Assembly (NCBI GenBank): GCA_965153455.1 | Contig: OZ234498.1 | Span: 15,996,001 to 16,060,000, forward strand | Origin: Sphagnum compactum | Taxonomy: Eukaryota > Bryophyta > Sphagnopsida > Sphagnales | Reading direction: 5' to 3' | Length of the DNA stretch: 64,000 nucleotides | Shown: in pieces, positions 1 through 11,394 of the stretch | Numbering within the stretch: position 1 is the first letter of the stretch | How the letters are laid out: each line of letters starts with the position of its first letter | Program-made: the position numbers and the translations under genes | Notes under the pieces: model-generated | The model's input: the letters and a program-made list of their open reading frames with translations, nothing else | Database searches by the model: none | Told to the model about the DNA's origin: nothing

Positions 1-82
1 TAAGACTGTTTACTTTTGCAAGCACAAGAAAATTATCTCCAATAACAAAGTTAGAAGCTAAAACATGGGCCAAATTGTTCAA

Positions 83-560
83 AATTTGTTGTGCCTACAT
101 TATGACAAAATGTGGGTATAGTTCATTGGTCCACATTCAATGGACCAATGAAGCCATTGGATCTCCACTAGGTTTCGTTTAGTGGGACTAGTGAAATCAT
201 TCGATGAACATGGACACATTTTGTTATAATGTTAGGTTTGGAAGTCATAATTAATATTGAAAACTTAACAAGGTTCCAATGTCATTCGTTTAAATTTACA
301 AACACCATGTTAATTATCAATACAACTATGGCAAAAATAATAAATGTCTTTTATTTCCAATACGACATTCATTAGTATAAAAATGGGGTGCAGTTCATTA
401 ACTTAAAAAATTATAAGACCTTAAAAGTGAAACAAATCCACCCCACTTTAATCATTTCACCTTGTTAAAGCTATATCATTATAGGGTCACTATGTAATGA
501 TCATCATATTTTATATTAATCATGAACATAATAATTACTAATTGAAATAATTCATTGTAG
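83..560. other. Non-coding AT-rich sequence
   Basis: I see no gene here. Bases 1-83 match the 5' part of the minus-strand reading frame crossing 41,853 in copy B, but copy A has an extra T near 94 that shifts the frame. Confidence 0.5.
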
Positions 561-860
561 TAAATTATTTTTCTTTGATGTCATTTTAAATACCCTAAGC
601 TAATACATATTATTTTTCCTTGGGGTTATTTTAAACTATTTTATCTTACCTTATTTTCAAATTTTTTTGTTATTTCACATCAAACTATTATACCCTAGAA
701 GGTATTATTGGTTATTTTAAGTTGTTCCACTTTAGGTTATTATATGTTATTTTCAGTTATTATAGGTTATTTTCAATTATTTAAGTACATTCGACCTTAA
801 ATTACTTTAGGTTGTTCTACCCAAATATCACATCAAATGTCTTAAGCTATTCCAACCTAG
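561..860. repeat. Degenerate TTATTTTAGGTTATT-type repeat tract
   Basis: Loose repetitions of a motif like 'ttattttaggttatt' and 'ttaagttattcca'. The same vocabulary recurs at 11,280-11,380, 11,970-12,070, 42,440-42,840 and 52,850-52,950, and inverted at 13,230-13,310 and 44,690-45,240. It looks like an old dispersed minisatellite. Copy B carries about 120 bp more inside this tract. Confidence 0.6.
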
Positions 861-872
861 GTTATTATAATA

Positions 873-878
<6 letters not shown>

Positions 879-903
<25 letters not shown>
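879..903. repeat. (TA)n microsatellite, copy A
   Basis: An uninterrupted TA run. Its counterpart in copy B is at 42,836-42,864 and has a different length. Confidence 0.95.
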
Positions 904-1379
904 GTTATTATTATTTCAAATTATTTTACATTACATTACGTTTATGTGGATGTGTCCCTAGTTCATTAGGAATTTCAATAATCATTTAAATGAAATCACC
1001 ACTAATTCATTATATTAAAATTCTAGTGAATTCACCGCATCTTTTAATGATTGACAACGAGTTGGTACACATAAGCAAATTCATTAAAAATCAATCAAAT
1101 TAGAAAATTATCACATGGCATTGATTTTTTAAATTAAATTAATTTTATATTTAGTTAATATTATTTCGAGTTTTTTATTTTATATTATTATTTTACGTAC
1201 ATACAATGTTGATTTTACAATCAACAAACACCATTGACCACATGGGAAGTTTTATCAAGGTTTCTTGAACTTTAAGGTAATAACCCATACCATTCCCATC
1301 CAACCCCTTGTTTACTATGAAACAGATGAGGTGATGATCGAATTTATTATGTTGTTTATTTTAATTTTTTGTCAAAAAC

Positions 1380-1940
1380 CAATTTTAAATATTATTATAT
1401 TTTGAATACTATGTCCGAAAGAAAAAAAATTAACTTTGTTACAAAAGATTATTTCCAAGATTTACATATTTTGAATGTTTTAAGGAAAACAATAACTATT
1501 TAATCTGACTATAAATGCATTTGAATATTGTAATTTAATACATTTAACCAATGAAAATTTGAAGATTTATTCTTTTTTTAACCATTATTATATTTCTCAT
1601 ATTTTTTCCAAATGAAAAAAAATTCATTTCATTTTAGAAGATTTTTACAAGTTATACATATATTTAATATTTAAAAAAAATAATAAATATTTAATTTGAC
1701 TGAAAATACATTTGAAACTTACAACATAAAACATTTCAACAATGTTGTTTTGAAAAAAATCTTTCTTTCACCACTATTATCTTTCTCATACTTTGTTTAA
1801 ATGAATATAATATTTCGTTTTATATTTTTTCCTTTGATGCTTTCACACATACAAATTTTTAATAAAATATTAATCAATAATTCTACTTTAAATTCATTTG
1901 AACTTTGTTATATAAAACACTTCCACATTATGTTTTGAGG
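1380..1940. repeat. Three diverged tandem units of about 190 bp, copy A
   Basis: A landmark resembling 'tgactgaaaatacatttgaa' recurs near 1,505, 1,697 and 1,883. Each is followed by a 'taaaacatttcaacaatg'-like stretch and a 'cattattatctttctcatac'-like stretch, giving a period near 190 bp. The same block is at 43,362-43,900 in copy B, and a more diverged relative lies at 39,900-40,600. It is non-coding and satellite-like. Confidence 0.65.
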
Positions 1941-3600
1941 GGGATTTTTATTTCAAATAACATAATGTGTGAATAAACCTTTTTTTAATTAGTGTTTTGT
2001 TAGAAAATATTTGATTGTTGATGATAATACATTGTATTATATCTCCCTTCCTTTTAAACATATATTTATTGAATATTAATATTAATATTAATTTTATTAC
2101 ATTAATTGTGATTAATTCATCTTTTTATGGTTTTTTATAACATTTTTTCAAGTTGTATGATTGAAGGTTTTGATAAATAAATAAACATACATTTTTAATA
2201 AATTCGTATTAATTTATGTTTACAATAACTTGAATAACACAAAAATGAACCCTATGATGAATTATTTTGATTTAAGGGTAAATGATTTTATCATGCAATT
2301 TTAGCATTATGTAAAGTAGTAATATTATATATGTAAACTTCTTACTTATTGATTGTTTAAGTTAAAATAATCTAAAATAAGAAAAATTTAGGGTACATGG
2401 CAAGTTCATTGGGTGGGCGAAGGAAATGGGTGCACTATAAACACATATATTGCATTTCGCAACATGTTATGTTTTGTGAGCATACAAAAAAAATCATTCA
2501 TCATTTGACTTGGAATTGGAATGAAGTTCAATGTTCTACAAGTTGTGAAAAACAATTTGACTTTTGTCTTGTCTAAAGAATGAAACAAATATTTGAATGA
2601 CAATTTTGTTTTACTTTGTACAAATGGACATTACAGTATATCTATTCACATTTTTCTTGTGTATTGTTTAGCTTTGCTCATGAATGTGAAATGTAATAAA
2701 TTCCATTTGATTTAAATTATTTAGTTTTGAAAGATAGTAAATCCAACCCTTCATAAATCCTACAAGCAAGTTGGTTTCTAGGGTCTATAACTCCCAACAT
2801 ATTCCAAAATGGACAATTGGTTGTTGTTTATGGAGATGGACAATTTATATTACATGAACATGTACTTCAAGTATTAAAATTATTTCATTTAACTTTGTTA
2901 TTAAATTTTTTTGGTCAAATACTTTTATGAATGTGCATTCCAAAATTAGTGACTACATTACAAATTTCATCCATCTAACATTCGAAAAGGTTTCAACACT
3001 TCCCATCTTTTATCCATTTCCAAGTTTCATCCATGTTCAAAATATTGCCACATGGCAAAATTTCTATTTACATGGCAAGGTATATTATAATTTAGTATTT
3101 TATATAGGTGGCTATATATATATATAAAGATTCCTTTAGGCTCATGGTTTACTTAGACTCACAAGTTAGCATTGTTGTATAAAATGGTAATCACTTTTGA
3201 TTAACCATTTACTTGACATGTGGCAACATTCATATGTTGCAACGTCTTAATGTTTTGTTATGTGGTCAAAAGGTAGGTAGGTAGGTACAATATAAAACCA
3301 TGTGTGGAGGTTCAATATAATATAAAACACCAATGTTATTTGTTAGAAGATTTATCTTTTGTTCACTATAGAGGGGTGCGACATGTTAAACATAATAGAT
3401 GACATTTGTTTCATTATAACCCCGCATAAAGGATAGCGATAGACATATTTTCTCTCCAATTGATGCATAAGGGAGACCTTAAAAGCATGAAGGGGGTGAA
3501 AAATCCCTCCTTTGAGGGCTTTCAAAAGATGAACCCTAAAGTGGCAAACCTATGACCATAGGTTTACAATGTACATGTACATTATAGATCACAAGTATAC
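1941..3600. other. Non-coding AT-rich sequence with a deletion relative to copy B
   Basis: No supportable gene. Near 2,354 the sequence jumps from what is 44,311 to what is about 45,212 in copy B, so about 900 bp is missing here. A short GTAG tetranucleotide run sits at 3,269-3,289. Small open frames in this region occur at the same place in copy B but show no protein signature. Confidence 0.6.
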
Positions 3601-3621
3601 CAAATTCATATACATGATTTG

Positions 3622-3682
3622 CCCAAATTTGAACCCAAGACATCATGGAAGCATCCCAATGCCTTTGCCACCAAGCTATGCA
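3622..3682 (-). mobile_element. tRNA-derived SINE-like head (copy A)
   Basis: On the minus strand the A-box-like TAGCTTGGTGGCAAAGGC (3,678-3,661) is followed by a B-box-like GGGTTCAAATTT (3,636-3,625). The 53-base span is that of a tRNA internal promoter. No complete cloverleaf or CCA acceptor is evident, so a tRNA-derived SINE relic fits better than a tRNA gene. The copy B equivalent is at 46,477-46,537. Confidence 0.45.
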
Positions 3683-3689
3683 ACCTTTT

Positions 3690-4680
3690 GATAATAAAAC
3701 ATGTGTAACATTTTGTTTTATGTTGTTGATTATGAAACTGTTATGAAATTTCAAATTTCACAAAAAACATTATCTCAATTTTTGTTCAAATGAGGTAAAT
3801 AAAAACATGATCTTGTAACTAATTCAAATATCTATTCAATAAAACCAATATATTTTATAAATGTTCAAATGATATTTTATTTTATTTTTTGGAAACATAA
3901 ATTGTTGATAAATTCAAACATGCTGAATTATGATTTTTAAATTTCAAATTTGATTCATTATGTGAAATTTGCAATGTTAAATGTGAATAGCAATGACATT
4001 GATTATTACCTCACACCCTATAACTATAGAGACAACTTTACACCATCAAAATCTAGCCACCCAACTTTGGAAATCATTTTTTGGTCCTTCATATAATATT
4101 ATTGATCTATTGAAAATTGCATAAGTGTTTTTCTTGAATTGTCATTCCTCCTTACAAGCTACATTGTATAATGTACATGTCCTTATCTCTTGAAAGACTA
4201 CGAAACAATGAATTGTATAAACATAATGCATACAATATATACCATAATCAATTATATACCATAAAATCCTTCTATTTTGTTGGCCTACCAAAAAAAAGTT
4301 TTCCACACAACCCTTTTGTAATGAACACCTAGCAATGAGCATGTCAAAGAATATTTCTTTGGACATTAAATATGGAATATTCCTCCTACTTCAAGCTCAT
4401 GCTCACATGCTCACCAAATAACATTCTTGTGGTTTGATTGGTTGTACTAGTAGTTAAATGGGGAACTTGATATATTGACTAGTCATAGTGCCACTACTGG
4501 CTTGGTAAAAGAAACCACTTAATTGCATTGGACAATGTTAAAGACAATTTGTCCAAAAAGACTAGATGGTCTTTTTTATGGTTGTCATTTTTGTGTCCTT
4601 TTTTACCAAATTTTCCAATCAATTAAATGTTGATTTGTTGTAATGATTATTGTAGGATGCATCATTTGAAAGTTCAAATG
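3690..4680. other. Non-coding AT-rich sequence
   Basis: No gene recognised. A phrase near 4,239-4,270 ('accataatcaattatatacc') recurs in similar form at 38,478-38,500, just after the kinase gene. Confidence 0.55.
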
Positions 4681-4684
4681 AAGA

Positions 4685-4747
4685 GTGGTGAAATGACTTA
4701 GAGTATCTTGCAACAAGCCTATGGATGCACCGGGTTTTAATCTTAAT
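4685..4747 (+). mobile_element. Possible second tRNA-derived SINE-like head (copy A)
   Basis: A TGGTGAAATGACTTAGAG A-box-like block (TGGTGAAATGGCTTAGA in copy B) precedes GGATGCACCGGGTTTTAATC, which resembles a mutated GGTTCGAATC B box. The boxes are about 57 bases apart. This is weaker than the heads at 3,622 and 12,864. Confidence 0.3.
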
Positions 4748-4749
4748 AG

Positions 4750-5210
4750 TGGTGTATGAGCCATGGATTATGATTCAACAAATTGTTAAGCTTTAGTTCC
4801 ATAATTTTCCTTAATACTAATGATTTGAATCCTTATAAACCTCCAAGTAGTGATTATTAATAGTTGAATTAGCCTTTGGGATATTTCTAAACATAGAGAA
4901 CTTCTTCATTGATGTAACGCTTAATCAGTTTTAAAACCTAATAAACCTTTTAAGGTGCATTATCCTTTTAGGTTGTACAAAAGGGAAAGGGGATGTAGAA
5001 TTAGATGTGATTTATTGATATCTTGGGAATATAAACCCATAATTAACAATAACATTTCGCCATGACAATATTAAGTTAGTCTGTAGAATAATCTTCAGAC
5101 ATTAATGATGTACTTGAAAGATTTATAGGATGCAATCTCAATACATCTTTATTTAGTCTTCACTTCTGTGAGACTTTTAAATAGAATCAAAATCAAACTT
5201 AAGTATTAAC
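4750..5210. other. Non-coding stretch
   Basis: I see no coding or RNA signal. It lies downstream (3' side) of the minus-strand gene at 5,271-5,684. Confidence 0.5.
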
Positions 5211-5213
5211 ATT

Positions 5214-5237
5214 TTCACCTGAGTGGCCTCAGGTGAA
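5214..5237. other. Perfect 10-bp hairpin beyond the stop of the 137-codon gene
   Basis: TTCACCTGAG and CTCAGGTGAA are perfect reverse complements around a TGGC loop. The hairpin lies 34 bases past the stop codon of the minus-strand gene. Copy B lacks two bases in the left arm. It could be a 3' UTR structure or chance. Confidence 0.5.
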
Positions 5238-5270
5238 TTACAATTTAGTAAACAACTTTTAAAGGATAGA

Positions 5271-5684
5271 TCACAATTGTAAAAACTCCAGAATGCGACG
5301 AATGGTGCAAGCTAGGTATTCGGCTCCATGCTCCATGGGAAGGGGGTTGATTGGGCCTCGCAGCCAACGATAATGGCCATCACCGGGAACCCAAGTTTGA
5401 TAATGAAGACGAACATCGTCGTCTTGACATTGACACTGTTCAAACCTTTTTGGTGCGGCTCCACGAGTAGAAACACATTCTAAATAGATTGCTAAGGCAT
5501 GTGGGTTAGGAGACAATCGACAATCCCATGCCGAATGATCGACTCGAGTGCGCACCACTCTTCTGGACGGTTTTTCTTCGCGCGACCGTTGAGAGACATT
5601 GACGTCAAGCGGTGCTTCTTCGAGCTCTTCCTTTTTTACTAGTGAAATTGGAGGATTCGAGGGTATAGCGACATCATCCGCCAT
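5271..5684 (-). CDS. Hypothetical 137-residue protein, intact in copy A only
   Basis: The frame runs from ATG at 5,684 (context TCATGG) to TGA at 5,271. I recognise no family. The N-terminal third is charged and probably disordered (K/E/R-rich). The C-terminal two thirds is denser in Trp, Cys and His, with a CQC motif near residue 84 and Trp-containing motifs near residues 97 and 107. Base composition is visibly richer in G+C than the flanks. Upstream on the minus strand a CTGAAC|GTAAGT donor and an ACTTAG acceptor just before the ATG suggest a 5' UTR intron. The same locus in copy B (48,133-48,547) has a frameshift and two nonsense changes. It may be a captured host exon, a transposon-borne frame or a lineage-specific gene. 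The function is unknown. Confidence 0.45.
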   Translation of the reverse strand: MADDVAIPSNPPISLVKKEELEEAPLDVNVSQRSREEKPSRRVVRTRVDHSAWDCRLSPNPHALAIYLECVSTRGAAPKRFEQCQCQDDDVRLHYQTWVPGDGHYRWLRGPINPLPMEHGAEYLACTIRRILEFLQL

Positions 5685-5699
5685 GACTAAGTTCTCACT

Positions 5700-6600
5700 T
5701 ACATCAACAAAAATAAAGAGGGTAACCGAAACAATGTGGTACTTACGTTCAGAAGGGGTCGAGGTTTTTTAGTTAATAAATTAGGGTAGGCGTAAGGTGT
5801 GAGAGTGACGGCAAAAACCTCATGAAAACTCAAACATCCTAGATTTACTGGATTCATCGAACCTTAATTTCAATGGTGGATCTAGAAATATGTGGGGGTT
5901 TTTGTGATGCAAATTTTAATTCCAATTTACTATGTACTACATAATTAATTAGTGCATGGTAAAAAAAAATAGGGGATATCAAAAGAGTAAATGGTACGCA
6001 AGGATGTTACTTTAACCATTGAATTGATCTAGTCAAGTAAGGATTCAAGGATGTTTACTTGTTACTATCGATAGATTATCTTAGTAGCTAGTTACTTGAA
6101 ATAATTAGGATGAAGAAGTAGGATGTGAGGGTCAATGGACGGAAAGAATAAGGATCAAACTCAATAACTTCATCAAGATATCCAAGATAAGGGGAAGGAT
6201 GAGTCCTCCAATCCCATTAGTCATGAAGATTGTCATCCTATTTGATTAGAGGATGAAATATTTTTTTTGTTTCATTGGGGCCAAGAATTCACATCCTAAA
6301 ATCAATTGGAGGGTAAATCATTCTCAATTTTCATTGGCTCTTGAAGGATGAGAAGGCCATAGATTGGAAGAGAGGATTTCGAAGCTTCCATTGGACAAGG
6401 GGAACAAATTCAAGGGAAGGTGATGAAAGCTTATCAAGGGAAAGAGGAGTATTTTGTGTGGAGGAGGAAAGAAGAAAGGAGATAATGAATGTGTGAGAAA
6501 AAGATTAATTTTTACGTGTAAAAAGATGTTGTTCATGAAAAGGAGGTGTGCAAGAAATAAGCATGGAAGGAAGTTGTGTGCAGCAAGTACTTGGAGTAGA
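5700..6600. other. Intergenic stretch upstream of the 137-codon gene
   Basis: The minus-strand 5' UTR or promoter side of the hypothetical gene probably lies at 5,690-5,900. The rest, to 6,600, has scattered short open frames that are not preserved between copies. I see no supportable gene. Confidence 0.45.
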
Positions 6601-6985
6601 GTTCATGGAAGGATTTCCATGACAAAGCCTCTGGACTTTTATTTCAAATCATTGTTCCTCTCAATGCACCGTTGGATTTGTGTCAAACTTTTTAAAAAAA
6701 TTGTTTAGGAGGTGTACAAGGTTCTCTCCAAATTTCTGCATCGTCGGGTTTGCTGTAAGGGAACTACACTTGCCGGAAGTAGAGGGTGTTTGTAGTGGAG
6801 TTCATGGAAGGATTTCCATGACAAAGCCTTTGAATTTTTATTTCAATTAGTTGTTTCTCCCAAATCCATCGTTGGATTTGTGTTAAACTTAAGTTTAAGA
6901 GGTTTAAAAGGTTCTCCCAAAATTTTTGCATCATCGGGTTTGTTGTAAGGGAGTTACACTTGCCGAAAACAGAGGGGGTTGAAAT
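6601..6985. repeat. Tandem duplication of about 199 bp, two units (copy A)
   Basis: Unit 1 starts at 6,601 and unit 2 at 6,800, both with 'gttcatggaaggatttccat'. Both continue through 'tccatcgttggatttgtgt'-like and 'catcatcgggtttg'-like stretches. Copy B has unit 1 at 49,461 and unit 2 from 49,661, but its unit 2 stops at 49,803 where a deletion begins. This shows that copy A keeps the older arrangement. Confidence 0.75.
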
Positions 6986-7884
6986 TGTCAGTTTTTTTTC
7001 CTCAATCTAAGCAAAGTGGTTTTAGTCTTGAGGCTTAACTCTTGATCAAAAAAATAAAAACTTATAATATTTTGTAACATGGCTCCTTTTTAGACTAGCC
7101 TTTTCAAAAATCCAATGCATGTTAGACTAGGAAGTTGTATGTAGATGTTATGATGAATGGAACGAAAGGGGATCAAACATCAAGCGTGACATTGAATGAA
7201 CATCAACATAATGTTCTTTCACATTCCATCATGGTGAATTACAATTCTCCCACAATGTCTTTGTATCTTCCAAATGGACACAACGCATTAGATTCTTAGT
7301 GAACTTCATCACATTGCATTGAACCACCTTACTTCTTAGACTACATTTACATAGTAGTTTCACTCCCAAGTGGGTTTTGTGACTGCATATCTTCATGTTG
7401 AAGATGTGCAAAATTTCTTCACATGGTGTGCCCATTAATGATGAGGTGGACTTGGGGACTCAAATGATAGGTGTTCTTAATGATGCATGGCAAGCATGTG
7501 GGGTAGCCATGGACAAATATTTACAAAAAGGCATAAATGTCAATTGGTAAGATTTTTTATTTTTTATTGATGAAATGGAACATGGGTTAAAGGGGCTTGC
7601 ATTGTGACACAAATGAGGATCTACCAAACTCAATAAACAATCCACATTTTTAAAAAGTTGATGGCATAATCATAGTATTTATATGAAGGTTCTAACTTAA
7701 TAGGTTGATAGATGTGTTGATGTTATTAACCACTTGCAGAACACATCAATGCACAAATGGGTTTATGGATGAATTATTTCCTTTGTTACGCAATTTAATT
7801 TTTCCAAAACTTTACAACTTGCTTAAATCATATTAGAAAGGAAAGACCTTGATACATCACCTAGTTGGACATTCATGTAAACAA

Positions 7885-8213
7885 ATCCATGCATGTGAAA
7901 ATGGATGTGTGTGATATTGCCATTGGAACATAATTTAACAAAAGAATGTTTGGTTTGCGGTAGGTCATGATATGTTTTGGGACATATCAATGTGCCGAAG
8001 AAAGTGTTGAATCATTTCTCAATAATTTGTAGGTTGAAACAAATGTTAGCATGTCTTAACATTTCAAAATTGATATGGTGGTGCCGTGACAAAAAAATTT
8101 GGGATGGACTTGTTTATCATGTGGTTCATTCAAAAGCTTGGGCTCATATTGATTCAAATTGGCCTAAATTTGCACCAAAGAATGAAAGCATGTTAAGCCC
8201 CCCAAAATTATAA
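7885..8213 (+). pseudogene. CACTA transposase (TNP2-type) fragment, copy A only
   Basis: Conceptual translation gives the ordered landmarks of plant TNP2/Transposase_21 proteins: an IHACENGC block (7,885), a KECLVCGRS zinc-finger-like block (7,941), VPKKVLNHF followed by RLKQML (8,000-8,045), and an HVVHSKAWAHIDSNWPKFA block (8,120-8,176). In that family these correspond to the Cys-rich linker, the conserved RLxRM region and the HP.DS.AW..FD..P.FA region. In-frame stops (7,912 and 7,968) and a frameshift before 7,941 show it is dead. It lies inside the 6,933-8,234 segment missing from copy B. The family assignment is from memory of motifs, without alignment. Confidence 0.75.
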
Positions 8214-8239
8214 TCACAAGTATAATATTTTTACAATTA

Positions 8240-9900
8240 ATTCTTTTGATAATATGAAGACATCACATCTTGGATTATTTTTGTTTGTTTAAAGTATATT
8301 TGATAAAATTTAAAATTAATCTAATCATTATTTTTGAAAATCCAACAAACAAGAAAAAGCTTAAACATATGGAGTATAATTTTGACAAAATAATATTTGT
8401 CTCAAAGTTCGAAAACATTGCATATATACTTCAAAACTAAAGTTGTGAGTGGAATTCTTGGGTGAATTTTTTATGGTGTATGATATTCATATATATATCC
8501 CAAAAATCTAGGACCATTTAATAAATTTAGGTTTTTGGATGAAATTCATTCAAAAAATGTGTTTTTTATTTGCATTTTTTAGCAATAAATGCATATTAAT
8601 GTCTTATTTTAAGGGAAAAAACCACTACCATGTGAAAGAATAAAAGATTTTATAGATGGGCATTGCATTAAATTTTTAAATTTTTTTTGTAATGTCTAGT
8701 AATGTTTCATGAACCACAAACATGTGGCCCTACATTCATAAACAAACTATAAATTATATATTTTATGTACATTAAATTATTTAATCCTCTTCATTTAACT
8801 ATAGGATCAAGATTAATTTTGTCTCAAAGTGAACTTTGCATTCTAAAATGTTGTCATGTAAATTTTTTTCTTATGTTTAGGATAGCCAAAGGATGTCATC
8901 AAAATTTTAGCTTATTATGTACGATGATACTCATTATACATAACATTTTCAAATGAAAACTCACTCACCTTGAGTGTGCTTTCACCTTAAAGGCCTATAA
9001 TTCTTGGCTTGGGTTGTTTTAAATGGAGTGAATCCATTTGTGAATTAATAAAACACTTGGTCTACATGGCTAGTGTTCATCCTAAATTATAATATGTTTC
9101 CATGTGTAACCAACAAAAAGAAATTTATATTGCTTTCTTTGTTGATTCCTAACAGATAGTAAATGAAGAATAATAATATAGATGTGTGTGCATGGCTCTT
9201 TTGATGGAGTTACAAAAGTTGTGGAAGGGGGTACATGCTTGGGATGTGTCAAGATCACTTGAAGATGTTTCACATAGGTTTTCATTGTGGGCTATCCTAA
9301 TGTGGTTTATACACTAGATTGTAGTCCCATTGAACTCACAAACATTTGAAGTCCACATGTAGGTAAATGTACTGTAGTCAAAACCACTTTTGGTGAAGTG
9401 ACCAAGGCTACAAATAATGTCATGGTTGTGGACCCAACATTTGTAATCATCATCCCAAATTTTTTGGAAAATTGTATATGCCAAGCATAGTATGTGGTTG
9501 TGACCCAATCATCCATTTCATTCAACTGTTCGTCAGTTCAATGGGAAGTTTGAAAGATGGTTAGCCCAATTAGTCATGACAAAGTGCAAAGTATTAGAAC
9601 ATGTTTTTTCATATGAAACCTATAAGTCGAATGACACAAACAAAGAGGACAATGCATGCATAAAGTTGGGAGTGAAACTAAAAAATGTTTTATTTGAGTT
9701 GCCAAAATGGAGGGTTGCTGATCTAATCGCCGCCTATTGATTGGGTTCATTTTTGACAAGCCCATGAATTCTCAATTGTTTTTTACTACCATAAAAATAA
9801 TTTCAGACAACATGTAATTTTGGGTAATCATCTATAGTTGTTAATTTTGCAAAATAAAATTTTGTGTTCATCATTTGCACTTTGCATTAAAATATTTGCC
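8240..9900. other. Non-coding AT-rich sequence
   Basis: Open frames at 8,765-8,956 and 9,082-9,525 recur in copy B only because the segment is duplicated. They overlap on several frames and have no domain signature. I see no gene. Confidence 0.55.
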
Positions 9901-9907
9901 CACTTTC

Positions 9908-9946
9908 TACAAGAACAAAATGTTTAGGGAACATTTTGTTCTTGTA
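9908..9946. other. Perfect 17-bp hairpin (copy A)
   Basis: TACAAGAACAAAATGTT at 9,908-9,924 is exactly complementary to 9,930-9,946, with a 5-base TAGGG loop. The copy in B (51,478-51,515) has the same perfect stem and a 4-base loop. It could be a relic of a tiny inverted-repeat element or a short hairpin RNA. It is not a bacterial-type terminator, since the context is plant nuclear. Confidence 0.85.
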
Positions 9947-9949
9947 ATC

Positions 9950-11390
9950 TTTGAAAACATTTCTTACATATTTTAGTCATAATTTGATAGTCTTAACATC
10001 TAGTCCCGATGAGGTGATGTTCATATCCAATTTGAGAACCCTCAAATGTCATAAGTCTTATTTGCTACTTATTTGACAAAGCAAAGTCCAAGCCTTGTTT
10101 GGAAGCTTTGTGGGTATGGTACTATAATCTCAAGCACATAATTGTTAAACCTCCTTTTATTTTGGGTTAGAATTGAAGTTATTGTAACCCCATTACATGA
10201 TTTACATGCTTGGTATTTTAATACCATATGGAAGTATTTTGGAAGGTTTTTATGTCTTGGTTTGTAGGTGTAATCTAATGTTGGGTAGTTTTTAGGTTTT
10301 TAAAGACTTATTGGGTTTGGGTTATAAAGAGTTTATAAGACCCACCACGATTATTTAATTTTTAAAAAATAAGTTCACCCAAGTTTAAAGTGTTGGGTCT
10401 CACACATTTCAGACATGTTGGTATTCAAAGGTGGCTTCCACATACTTGTTTTCAAACTTGTAATTTTCATTTTTAAACATTGAAAAAATATACAAAAATG
10501 TGGAAAAGTGAAAAAAAATCCATAATTTCATCTTGTTCAAACGAACTTTCAAACTCTTCTAACTCATTTTCAAAATCATGTTTTAAAATAAGTATTGGGC
10601 ATAATTTTAAACTTTAACCCTAGTGTTTTTTTTTAAAGGACAAGGTTTCAAGTGGTTGGTTCTCAACCTAATGAGAATTAGTGAACGTGTTTCAAGCATG
10701 GTTTGTTCCTATAATTATATTACGATTTTTAATAGCATTTTCAATGGATTTTTATCTTAATGGCCAATGCTAATCATGGGGTGATGTTTCAAATCCAAAA
10801 AGCTTTGTGTTGCAAGATTTTTTTGTTGCCTAGATAAAACAAAACTCTAGGTTTGTTTTCTAAATGTCGCATAACATGGCCTTATTGTTTCAATCACCCA
10901 TTTGTTAAACATTAGGAAAAAGTGCCCCTTTTTAACCATTTTTTTTTTACTACATGTCATTTTCAACTATGTCGCAATTACAAAAAAATTAAATTTAAAA
11001 ATAATGATTATCATTAAATTTATTTTCCTATTAATTTGGTGAATAATTGAAAACAACCTTTGACTAGGCGGACACCTCCATAATAATAATGGCATCAACA
11101 AACCTACCAATTGATTTACTTTTAAAATGTTGATTATGAAAATAATGTCACTAAATATCATGGCATTAATACCAAAATGAGTTGCAATACACTCACCCAA
11201 ATCACTGTGGGACCTTAAAAATGAAATGAGTTCATTTCACTTTAATCAATTTCTTTTCATGTTTTTGCTTTAAATACCTTAGGTTATTGTACATTAGGTT
11301 ACACCCTAGGCTATTATTGACTATTTTAAGTTATTTTATTTAAAGCTACTTTAGGTTATTATAATTTATTTTATAAGCCAAATTTTGCTA
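9950..11390. other. Non-coding AT-rich sequence
   Basis: I recognise no gene. The last 110 bases before the LINE consist of the TTATTTTAGGTTATT-type repeat, into which the LINE appears to have inserted. Confidence 0.5.
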
Positions 11391-11394
11391 CAGA

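Noticed and set aside
2406-2603. Small frames conserved between copies (also 9,082-9,525, 12,202-12,429 and 16,471-16,704)
   Set aside because: Conservation follows from the recent duplication. They overlap on several frames and lack codon or domain signal.
3622-3682. A functional tRNA gene
   Set aside because: Only the internal promoter-like boxes are evident; acceptor pairing and a clear anticodon arm are not.
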